DNA from: CAZEFK01 sp964511405
GTDB lineage: Bacteria > Pseudomonadota > Alphaproteobacteria > Elsterales > Elsteraceae
Direction of reading: 5' to 3'
Assembly (NCBI GenBank): GCA_964511405.1
Contig: CAZEFK010000291.1
Coordinates: 1-7,321, forward strand
DNA length: 7,321 nt
The notes under the pieces were generated by a model, which saw only the letters and a program-made list of their open reading frames with translations, was not told where the DNA came from and did no database searches. How positions within the stretch are numbered: the stretch's first letter is position 1; every line of letters begins with the position of its first letter. The position numbers and the translations under genes are program-made. Shown here one piece after another: positions 1 through 4,977 of the stretch.

Positions 1-518
1 ATGCCCTGGGGCGCCAGCTCGCGCGCCAGGCTCTGGGCCAGGCCGCGCAGCGCGAACTTGCCCATGGCGAAGGGCGACGAGCGGGCATAGCCCTTGACGC
101 TGGCCGAGGCGCCGGTCAGCAGGATGGCGCCGTGGCCCTTGGGCAGCATCCGCCGGGCCGCCTGCTGCGCCACCAGGAAGCCGCCGAAGGCGCTGACCGC
201 GATGGTGCGCTCGACCTCCTTGGGGTCGAGCTCCAGGATCGGGCCGCGCACCCGGCCGCTGGCGTTGTAGACGACCACGTCGGGATCGCCGAGGTCGGCC
301 GCGACCCGGTCGAACAGCGCCGCCACCTGCTCCGGCACCGACGCGTCGGCGCTGTAGGTGCGGGCGCCGATCTCGGCGGCCAACGGCCCCAGCTTGTCGG
401 CGTTGCGGGCCGCCAGCGCCACGGCCAGGCCGTCGGCGGCGAGGCGGCGGGCGAGCGCCGCGCTGAGGCCGTCGCCGACGCCGACGATCAGGGCACGGGA
501 GTAGCGGGGACTGGCCAT
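1..518 (-). CDS. Atypical short-chain dehydrogenase/reductase, SDR_c10-like, C-terminus beyond the window
   Basis: The first 172 residues of a Rossmann-fold SDR are visible; the C-terminus and stop lie off the left edge. The nucleotide-binding loop is VGVGDGLS (residues 12-19), a poor match to classical TGxxxGIG. D59 (SADAS) and YNASG (84-88, in place of NNAG) fit the fold. The active-site region TGASAS (135-140) is followed by PFAMGK (149-154), so the catalytic Tyr of YxxxK is Phe150 while Lys154 is kept. Classical SDR subgroup 10, as I recall it, has exactly this Phe-for-Tyr change and an incomplete glycine motif; that assignment is from memory. Activity as an ordinary NAD(P)-dependent alcohol dehydrogenase is therefore uncertain. 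The ATG at 518 follows the stop of the CmcJ-type gene by 10 nt, with GAGG (527-530) as Shine-Dalgarno, so the two genes are probably co-transcribed and coupled. Family call is firm; substrate unknown. Confidence 0.9.
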   Translation of the reverse strand, partial: MASPRYSRALIVGVGDGLSAALARRLAADGLAVALAARNADKLGPLAAEIGARTYSADASVPEQVAALFDRVAADLGDPDVVVYNASGRVRGPILELDPKEVERTIAVSAFGGFLVAQQAARRMLPKGHGAILLTGASASVKGYARSSPFAMGKFALRGLAQSLARELAPQG

Positions 519-531
519 GGCGCAAGCCTCA
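519..531 (-). promoter_or_regulatory. Stop codon/Shine-Dalgarno overlap coupling the CmcJ-type gene to the SDR gene
   Basis: On the minus strand the upstream gene ends in TGA (531-529), whose GA is also the start of GAGG (530-527), the ribosome binding site of the SDR gene. There are 8 nt between GAGG and the ATG at 518. This arrangement supports that start codon and suggests translational coupling. Confidence 0.7.
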
Positions 532-1374
532 ATGGACGGAGGGCGGGAAGAACAGCAGCGCGCGCAGCTCGATGCTCTCGCGCGGCGGCGCGCCGGACGG
601 GGTGGTCGGATCCTGGAACGAGGTGTGCGGCGCGAACCGCGCCTTGGTCCGGTCCGAGTCGTAGCACTTGATCAGCAGCACTTCGTCGGCCTGCATCGCC
701 GGCACGTAGTACCAGCGCTGCTCGGCGTTGTAGGCGACGGCATAGGTCTCGCCGACGCGGTCGCGATAGATCAGGGCCGAGGGCACCAGGTCGATCGGGT
801 CGACGCTGGCGGCGTCGCACAGCGCCAGCGGCTGGTCCAGCAGCGGCGCCCGGATCGGCCGCCAGACATTGACGATCGCGACGCGGTGGCGCAGCAGCGC
901 CTCGGCCTCCTGGGGCAGCAGGTCGCGCACCCGCTGCGGGCCGGAGCGCTCGGTCTGGTCGACATGGACGCGCCGGGCCGGCTGGCGCGGCGCGCCGGGC
1001 GTGCGGTCGCGCACCCCGGTCAGGCGCCGGCGCAGGGTGTGGTCGAAGACCAGGACGCGTCCGGCGCCGGTCGCCGCCTTCAGCAGCTGCTCGGCCTCGG
1101 GGTAGTAGAGATGCCGGATCTGGGCGTCATCCCAGAAGTCGGTGACGGCGCTCCGATGCCGGACCAGCTGGAAGCCCTCGCGGTCGAGGCCGATGCGATC
1201 GGCCGCGGGCCGCGCGTTGCGGATGGCGACCGGCCGGGGCACGTAGTCGCTGTCGGAGGTCCTGGTGCCCGGCGGCGGCTCGTAAGCGTACGACACCGGC
1301 CGTTCGCCGGTGCGCACCAGAAATTCCAATGTCGCCTCGACCTGGTCGACGGACGGTGCAGTGATCGTGTCCAT
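529..1374 (-). CDS. CmcJ/NvfI-family oxidoreductase, putative Fe(II)/2-oxoglutarate-dependent oxygenase
   Basis: A 281-residue protein of the family named after CmcJ (cephamycin 7-alpha-methoxylation) and NvfI (fungal endoperoxide formation), which also includes AsaB-like fungal proteins. Recognisable conserved blocks are RRVHVDQT (134-141), NVWRPI (169-174) with QPLALCD (181-187), GETYAVAYN (208-216), RWYYVPAM (220-227), DEVLLIKCYDS (230-240), RFAPHTSFQDP (246-256) and RESIELRAL (265-273). H137, D139 and H250 form the expected HxD...H iron facial triad. R265 or R271 probably binds the 2-oxoglutarate carboxylate. The triad assignment is inferred from the family pattern, not from a structure. 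The ATG at 1374 has AGGAG at 1382-1386 (7-nt spacing). The gene lies 139 nt downstream of a glutathione transferase gene and is coupled to the SDR that follows. Bacterial members are usually in catabolic or secondary-metabolite loci. The substrate is unknown. Confidence 0.87.
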   Translation of the reverse strand: MDTITAPSVDQVEATLEFLVRTGERPVSYAYEPPPGTRTSDSDYVPRPVAIRNARPAADRIGLDREGFQLVRHRSAVTDFWDDAQIRHLYYPEAEQLLKAATGAGRVLVFDHTLRRRLTGVRDRTPGAPRQPARRVHVDQTERSGPQRVRDLLPQEAEALLRHRVAIVNVWRPIRAPLLDQPLALCDAASVDPIDLVPSALIYRDRVGETYAVAYNAEQRWYYVPAMQADEVLLIKCYDSDRTKARFAPHTSFQDPTTPSGAPPRESIELRALLFFPPSVH

Positions 1375-1432
1375 CCTAGGGCTCCTGTTCCGAGTTCTTT
1401 CCTAGCTATGGTCGGACCTCGGAAATACAAGG

Positions 1433-1464
1433 CGGCGCATATCCTGAGAAATATTTATGCGCCG
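1433..1464. repeat. Perfect 9-bp inverted repeat upstream of the CmcJ-type gene
   Basis: The arms CGGCGCATA (1433-1441) and TATGCGCCG (1456-1464) are perfect reverse complements separated by a 14-bp AT-rich spacer. The repeat lies in the 139-nt gap (1375-1513), about 60-90 nt upstream of the ATG at 1374 and 50-80 nt downstream of the transferase stop. No T-tract follows on the minus strand, so a classical intrinsic terminator is unlikely. An operator or an mRNA hairpin are the alternatives. No convincing -35/-10 pair could be assigned in this gap; TTGTAT at 1426-1431 (minus) is only a weak -35 candidate. Confidence 0.6.
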
Positions 1465-1475
1465 GCCTGAGAAAT
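1443..1475. repeat. 10-bp direct repeat with 23-bp period, interlocked with the inverted repeat
   Basis: CCTGAGAAAT occurs at 1443-1452 and again, identically, at 1466-1475 (ATTTCTCAGG on the minus strand). Start-to-start distance is 23 bp, about two helical turns. On the minus strand each copy is followed, after exactly one base, by one arm of the inverted repeat (CGGCGCATA after the first, TATGCGCCG after the second). Same-face spacing suggests a protein binding site, which is inference only. Confidence 0.55.
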
Positions 1476-1513
1476 TCTAACGTGATGGCCTGGGGCATTC
1501 CGGCGGGCGCATC

Positions 1514-2263
1514 TCACCCGGCCGCCGCCATGCGTGCCCGCGCCGGCGGCACCGGGCGGGCGCGCTGGTTGTAGAGCAGCTTGTTGCGGCGCTCCTGCTC
1601 GTCCGGTGTGATGGCGGCGGGATCGGGCGGCAGGTCGGCGCCCACCTTCAGGCCGCGCTGGACCGCGGGCCGGGCGCCGAGCTCCTCGAACCAGCGCCGG
1701 AAATAGGGGAACTCGGCGATGTCCTGGCCCTGGCCCTGCCAGTTGACGGTCCAGGGATAGCAGATCATGTCGGCGATCGTGTATTCGGACCCGGCGAGAT
1801 AAGGCACTTCGGCCAGGCGGTTGTTGAGCACGCCGTACAGGCGGTTGGCCTCGTCGGTGAAGCGGCGCACGGCGTAGGACTGGTCACCGCGGCTGTCGCC
1901 CAGGCGCCGGAAATGGCCGCACTCGCCGAGCTTCGGGCCTTGGTTGGCCATCTGCCAGATCACCCATTGGGTCACCTGGTACTTGGTCGGCATCTGCTGG
2001 GGCCAGAAGCGGCCATATTTCTCGGCAAGGTACATCAAGATCGCGCCCGACTCGAACAGCGCCACCGGTTCGCCGCCGCCGGCCGGGTCACGGTCGACCA
2101 GCACCGGCATGCGGTGGTTGGGGTTCATCGCCAGGAACGCGTCGGTGAACTGGTCGCCGCGGCCGATGTCGCACGGCACGATGCGATAGGGCACCCCCAG
2201 CTCCTCCAGCAGGATCGTGACCTTCTTGCCGTTCGGGGTCGGCCAGTAATGCAGGTCCAGCAT
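1514..2263 (-). CDS. Nu-class glutathione transferase, YfcG/YghU-like disulfide-bond oxidoreductase family
   Basis: A 249-residue cytosolic GST. The thioredoxin-like N-terminal domain starts YWPTPNGKKVTILLEELG (6-23), the signature of the nu class represented by E. coli YfcG, in which Thr9 and Asn11 (TPNG) rather than a Cys or Tyr contact glutathione. GDQF (36-39), the cis-proline in RMPVLVD (51-57, Pro53) and ESGAILMYLAEK (71-82) complete the glutathione site. The all-helical domain contains QWVIWQMANQGPKLGE (99-114) and the N-capping stretch YTIAD (161-165). The C-terminal tail after about residue 210 is Pro/Arg/Ala-rich and may be disordered. Family members reduce disulfides or peroxides with glutathione or act as C-S bond-cleaving transferases; which applies here is unknown. 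It follows the flavin monooxygenase gene by 11 nt and is translationally coupled to it, so it probably acts on that enzyme's product or protects against electrophiles formed. The ATG at 2263 has a strong GAGGAG 7 nt upstream. Confidence 0.93.
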   Translation of the reverse strand: MLDLHYWPTPNGKKVTILLEELGVPYRIVPCDIGRGDQFTDAFLAMNPNHRMPVLVDRDPAGGGEPVALFESGAILMYLAEKYGRFWPQQMPTKYQVTQWVIWQMANQGPKLGECGHFRRLGDSRGDQSYAVRRFTDEANRLYGVLNNRLAEVPYLAGSEYTIADMICYPWTVNWQGQGQDIAEFPYFRRWFEELGARPAVQRGLKVGADLPPDPAAITPDEQERRNKLLYNQRARPVPPARARMAAAG

Positions 2264-2277
2264 CGCAAGGCTCCTCA
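2264..2277 (-). promoter_or_regulatory. Stop codon/Shine-Dalgarno overlap coupling the monooxygenase gene to the GST gene
   Basis: The minus strand reads TGAGGAG at 2277-2271: TGA (2277-2275) ends the monooxygenase gene and GAGGAG (2276-2271) is the ribosome binding site of the GST gene, 7 nt from its ATG. A terminating ribosome would sit on the next gene's initiation site. Confidence 0.75.
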
Positions 2278-3594
2278 GGGGAAGAATCGATTGGCGGGGC
2301 GGGGCAGGCCCAGATGCTCGCGCAGGGTCCGGCCCTCATAGCCGCGGCGGAACAGGCCGCGGCGCTGCAGCTCGGGCACCACCAGGCGGACGAAGTCGTC
2401 CAGGCCGGCCGGCACCGTCGGGAACATCACGTTGAAGCCGTCGCAGGCGTCGGCTTCCAGCCAGGCCTGCATCTGATCGGCGACGTCGGCCGCCGTGCCG
2501 ATCATCTCCAGCCCGCCATAGGCGCCGACCCGCTGCGCCAGCGCCCGCACCGTCAGCTGTTCGCGGGCGGCGAGGTCGATCAGGCTCTGGCGCGCGGTTT
2601 TGCTGTCGTTGGTGTCGGGGATGGGCGGCAGCGGCGCGTCGAGGTCGAAGCCCGAGGCGTCGACGCCGAGGCGCATCGACAGGTTGGGCAGGCCGCTGTC
2701 GGGATGGACCAGGCTGTCGAGCAGGGCCTTCCGGTCGCGCGCTTCCTGGGCGGTGGGTGCGACATGGACCATGGCGCCGGGCAGGATCTTCATGTGCTGG
2801 GGATTGCGCCCGGCGCGGACCATGCGGTCGCGGATGTCGGCCGCGAAGCGCCGGCCGTCCTCGATGGTGCGCGCGCTGGCGAAGATGACCTCGGCGGTCT
2901 CGGCGGCGACCTGGCGGCCGGCATCCGAGGCGCCGGCCTGCACGATCACCGGCCAGCCCTGGACGGGGCGGGCGACGTTGAGGGGCCCGCGCACCGAGAA
3001 ATGCTCGCCCTTGTGGTCGAGGACATGCAGGCGCGCCGGGTCGAAGAACAGGGCGCCGTCGACGTCATGGACGAAGGCGTCGTCGGCCCAGCTGTCCCAC
3101 AGGCCGGTGACCACGTCGAAGAACTCGCGGCCGCGGGCATAGCGCTCGCCATGCTCGAGCGCGGCGTCGAGCCCGAAATTGAGGGCGGCGTCGGGATTGG
3201 CGGTGGTCACCAGGTTCCAGCCGGCGCGGCCGTTGCTGATATGGTCCAGCGAGGCGAACTTCCGGGCGACGTGATAGGGTTCGTTGTAGGTGGTCGAGGC
3301 CGTCGCGATCAGCCCCAGCCGCTCGGTCACCACGGCCAGCGCCGGCAGCAGGGTCAGGGGATCGAAGGAGGTGACGGTGGCGCTGCGCTTCAGCGCCGAC
3401 ATCGGCATGTTCAGCAGCGCCAGATGGTCGGCCATGAAGAAGGCGTCGAAGCAGCCCTCCTCCAGGGTTCGGGCGAAGCGGGCCAGGTGCTGGAAATTGA
3501 AGTTGGCGTCGGGCGCGGCGCCGGGATAGCGCCACCAGGCAGTGTGGAGGCTGACCGGGCGCATGAAGGCGCCCAGATGCAGTCGGCGGGTCAT
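2275..3594 (-). CDS. LLM-class flavin-dependent monooxygenase, NtaA/SnaA/DszA family
   Basis: A 439-residue protein of the bacterial-luciferase-like TIM-barrel superfamily, subgroup of nitrilotriacetate monooxygenase component A, SnaA and DszA. Family signatures run the whole length: LGAFMRP (7-13), FDAFFMADHLA (49-59), TASTTYNEPYHVARKFASLD (98-117), SNGRAGWNLVTTANPDAALN (120-139), HGERYARGREFFD (148-160), VQAGASDAG (218-226, flavin phosphate region) and a C-terminus with VVPELQRRGLF (405-415), YEGRTLREHLGLPRP (419-433). The length is normal for the family. Such enzymes use reduced FMN from a separate NAD(P)H:flavin reductase to oxygenate organosulfur, aminopolycarboxylate or other xenobiotic substrates; no reductase is encoded in this window. 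ATG at 3594 has GAGGAG at 3601-3606 (6-nt spacing). The gene follows tetR by 69 nt and is coupled to the GST gene downstream. A second copy of the presumed TetR box lies directly upstream of its Shine-Dalgarno. The substrate cannot be predicted. Confidence 0.95.
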   Translation of the reverse strand: MTRRLHLGAFMRPVSLHTAWWRYPGAAPDANFNFQHLARFARTLEEGCFDAFFMADHLALLNMPMSALKRSATVTSFDPLTLLPALAVVTERLGLIATASTTYNEPYHVARKFASLDHISNGRAGWNLVTTANPDAALNFGLDAALEHGERYARGREFFDVVTGLWDSWADDAFVHDVDGALFFDPARLHVLDHKGEHFSVRGPLNVARPVQGWPVIVQAGASDAGRQVAAETAEVIFASARTIEDGRRFAADIRDRMVRAGRNPQHMKILPGAMVHVAPTAQEARDRKALLDSLVHPDSGLPNLSMRLGVDASGFDLDAPLPPIPDTNDSKTARQSLIDLAAREQLTVRALAQRVGAYGGLEMIGTAADVADQMQAWLEADACDGFNVMFPTVPAGLDDFVRLVVPELQRRGLFRRGYEGRTLREHLGLPRPANRFFP

Positions 3595-3606
3595 CGCACG
3601 CTCCTC

Positions 3607-3624
3607 AATATGGCCGGTCGTCTT
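3607..3624. promoter_or_regulatory. Second copy of the presumed TetR-family operator, upstream of the monooxygenase gene
   Basis: The plus strand reads AATATGGCCGGTCGTCTT, identical at 16 of 18 positions and in the same orientation to the element in the tetR promoter (4252-4269). It ends directly against the GAGGAG Shine-Dalgarno of the monooxygenase gene. The CATATT -10-like part is kept, but the sequence 17 bp further upstream (GGCGAT) is not a plausible -35. It may therefore be an internal repressor site or a weak secondary promoter. The rest of the 69-nt gap (3595-3663) shows only a 5-bp GC stem (3625-3638) without a T-tract. Confidence 0.55.
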
Positions 3625-3663
3625 GCCGGATCGCCGGCGCGCCCCTGCGGACGGCCGGTGCGG

Positions 3664-4245
3664 TCAGGCCGCGATGGCCGTGAACACCACGTCATGGAAG
3701 TGTCGGAAGGCGGCGCCGTCCTTGTCGACCCGGGCGCGCAGCACCGTGCCCTGCCAGGCGTTGACCAGGAACGCCGCCAAGGCCGCGGCGTCGAGATCGG
3801 CGCGCACCTGGCCCGCGCACTGGCCGTCGCGCAGGCAGGTCTCGACGGCACGGCTCCAGCCCGCGAACACCGACGACAGCCGGTCGCACACCAGCCGGCT
3901 CTGGTCCGACAGCTCGGCGCTCAAATTGCCGATCAGGCAGCCGGCGGCGTAGCCGCGTCCGGCCAGCCCGGCCGCCATGGTGTCGAAATAGCGCCGCAGC
4001 CGGTCCAGCGCCGGCACGTCCTGGTCGCTCAGGCCGCGCAGCGCGGCGCAGGCCCGGTCCTGCCAGTAGCGGTCGAGCGCCGCCGCACCCAGCGCTTCCT
4101 TGCTGTCGAAATGGTTGTAGAACGAGCCCTTGGGCACGCCGGCAGCATCGGTGATGTCCTGCACGCCGCAGCCATTGAAGCCGTGGGCATGGAGCATCTT
4201 GACGGCGGCATCGAGCAGCTTGTCGCGCGCGCTGGGCCTGGGCAT
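3664..4245 (-). CDS. TetR/AcrR-family transcriptional regulator, NemR-like
   Basis: A 193-residue repressor. The N-terminal helix-turn-helix domain covers about residues 7-53 (ARDKLLDAAVKMLHAHGF, then VQDITDAAGVPKGSFYNHF with recognition helix around 39-46). The C-terminal ligand domain contains AGCLIGNLSAELSDQS (101-116), which aligns with GCLTVKLSAE of E. coli NemR. Cys103 sits where NemR has its redox-sensing Cys106. NemR Lys175, which forms a bond to that Cys, appears replaced by Arg172 (RARV). Four other cysteines occur (26, 120, 137, 143). NemR controls genes for detoxifying electrophiles, so an electrophile or quinone signal is plausible here, as inference. ATG at 4245 is the only reasonable start. 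No Shine-Dalgarno precedes it, and the promoter places transcription initiation at the ATG itself. Probably autoregulated and controlling the downstream monooxygenase and GST genes and possibly the divergent GST. Confidence 0.92.
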   Translation of the reverse strand: MPRPSARDKLLDAAVKMLHAHGFNGCGVQDITDAAGVPKGSFYNHFDSKEALGAAALDRYWQDRACAALRGLSDQDVPALDRLRRYFDTMAAGLAGRGYAAGCLIGNLSAELSDQSRLVCDRLSSVFAGWSRAVETCLRDGQCAGQVRADLDAAALAAFLVNAWQGTVLRARVDKDGAAFRHFHDVVFTAIAA

Positions 4246-4251
4246 GAGGTG

Positions 4252-4269
4252 AATATGACCGTTCGTCTT
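4252..4269. promoter_or_regulatory. Presumed TetR-family operator in the tetR/gst divergent region
   Basis: The plus strand reads AATATGACCGTTCGTCTT. Within it GAC (4257-4259) and GTC (4265-4267) form an imperfect palindrome centred on 4262, with flanking A/T pairs at 4254-4255 and 4269-4270. A wider inverted repeat GACCG (4257-4261) / CGGTC (4274-4278) also covers the spot. The element overlaps the tetR spacer and -10, the classical position for autorepression, and it recurs upstream of the monooxygenase gene. Binding by the TetR protein is inferred. Confidence 0.6.
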
Positions 4270-4280
4270 AACTCGGTCAA
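4252..4280 (-). promoter_or_regulatory. Sigma70-like promoter of tetR, predicted leaderless transcript
   Basis: On the minus strand a -35 TTGACC (4280-4275, 5 of 6 to consensus) is separated by exactly 17 bp from a -10 CATATT (4257-4252, 4 of 6). Counting 7 positions from the last -10 base puts +1 at 4245, the A of the tetR ATG. This explains why no ribosome binding site is found before tetR. No equally good promoter could be assigned for the divergent GST gene within the 99-nt gap 4246-4344. Confidence 0.65.
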
Positions 4281-4332
4281 GGGCCCGCTTGCAGCCCGCC
4301 TGGCGCCGGTGGAGGATGCGGCGCGGACCGGC

Positions 4333-4337
4333 GGAGG
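4333..4337 (+). promoter_or_regulatory. Shine-Dalgarno that sets the start of the beta-class GST
   Basis: GGAGG lies 7 nt before the ATG at 4345. The reading frame stays open far upstream because of the high G+C content, so this site together with the conserved GST N-terminus (MLTLYFAPGTCS) decides the true start. Confidence 0.85.
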
Positions 4338-4344
4338 ACATCGC

Positions 4345-4974
4345 ATGCTGACCCTGTATTTTGCCCCGGGCACCTGCTCGCTGGCGACCCAGATCGCCTT
4401 GGCAGACGCCGGCGCGGCCTATCGGCCGGTCAAGGTCGACTTCAAGGCCGGGGCGCAGCGCGAGCCGGCCTACTTGGCGATCAACCCGAAGGGTCGGGTG
4501 CCGGCGCTGGCGACCGAGCGCGGCGTCCTGACCGAGACGCCGGCGCTGCTGCTGTTCGTCGCCCAGTCCTTCCCGGCCGCCGGCCTGGCGCCGCTGGACG
4601 ACCCGTTCGCCTTGGCCGAGGTGCAGGCGTTCAACAGCTATCTGTGCGCGACGGTGCATGTCGCGCATGCCCACAAGCTGCGCGGCTATCGGTGGGTCGA
4701 CGACCCGGCGGCCATCGAAGCGATGCGCCGCAAGGTGCCGGAGACGGTGGGGCAGTGCTTCCAGCTCATCGAGGACCGGATGCTGCGCGGGCCCTGGGTG
4801 ATGGGCGAGCGCTACACGATCTGCGACGCCTACCTGTACACGCTGGCGACCTGGCTGGAGGGCGACGGCGTCGACATCGGCCGGCTGCCCGCGGTCAAGG
4901 CGCACCGCGACCGGATGGCCGAGCGGCCGGCGGTGGCGCAGGCGCGGGCGGTCGAGCGCGGCGAGGCGGGCTGA
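4345..4974 (+). CDS. Beta-class glutathione S-transferase
   Basis: A 209-residue cytosolic GST of normal length. The N-terminus LYFAPGTCSLATQIALADAG (4-23) is the beta-class signature, and Cys11 corresponds to the catalytic or mixed-disulfide-forming cysteine (Cys10 in the prototype enzymes). INPKGRVPAL (47-56) holds the cis-proline Pro53, and LTETPALLLFVA (62-73) binds the gamma-glutamyl part of glutathione. The C-terminal helical domain includes YTICDAYLYT (157-166), the N-capping and hydrophobic-core motif. Beta-class enzymes conjugate or reduce electrophiles and hydroperoxides with glutathione. The gene is transcribed divergently from tetR, with the presumed operator in the shared 99-nt region, so it may belong to the same regulon as the nu-class GST across the divide. 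Its stop codon directly abuts the stop of the convergent propeller gene. Family call firm; natural substrate unknown. Confidence 0.94.
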   Translation: MLTLYFAPGTCSLATQIALADAGAAYRPVKVDFKAGAQREPAYLAINPKGRVPALATERGVLTETPALLLFVAQSFPAAGLAPLDDPFALAEVQAFNSYLCATVHVAHAHKLRGYRWVDDPAAIEAMRRKVPETVGQCFQLIEDRMLRGPWVMGERYTICDAYLYTLATWLEGDGVDIGRLPAVKAHRDRMAERPAVAQARAVERGEAG

Positions 4975-4977
4975 TCA
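4972..4977. other. Abutting convergent stop codons sharing the palindrome TGATCA
   Basis: TGA at 4972-4974 ends the GST gene on the plus strand and TGA at 4977-4975 ends the propeller gene on the minus strand; together they form TGATCA. No nucleotide separates the two genes, and no hairpin with a T-tract is visible on either side within about 60 nt. The 3' ends of the two transcripts must therefore extend into each other's coding region unless Rho acts early. Confidence 0.85.

Noticed and set aside
1405..1422. Possible third copy of the TetR box upstream of the CmcJ-type gene
   Set aside because: Only 11 of 18 positions agree, and the CGTCTT half is lost. That level of match is expected by chance in this base composition.
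1433..1464. Inverted repeat as an intrinsic terminator of the GST gene
   Set aside because: The 14-nt loop is long and no run of T follows the stem on the minus strand. A regulatory site or leader hairpin is at least as likely, so it is listed as a repeat only.
517..1470. Plus-strand open frame of 317 codons opposite the CmcJ-type gene
   Set aside because: It is antisense to a gene with clear family motifs, and its product has no recognisable features.
3625..3638. Small hairpin between tetR and the monooxygenase gene as a terminator
   Set aside because: The stem is only 5 bp with a 4-nt loop and no T-tract follows on the minus strand.
2314..4344. Very long plus-strand open frame upstream of the beta-class GST, in frame with it
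   Set aside because: It is antisense to two firmly identified genes (monooxygenase and TetR), has low-complexity Gly/Ala/Arg/Gln-rich content typical of high-G+C shadow frames, and the GST has its own ribosome binding site and conserved N-terminus at 4345.
3666..4905. TetR frame extended upstream to 4905 on the minus strand
   Set aside because: The extra 220 residues are antisense to the beta-class GST and carry no domain; the TetR helix-turn-helix begins right after the ATG at 4245, where the promoter also ends.
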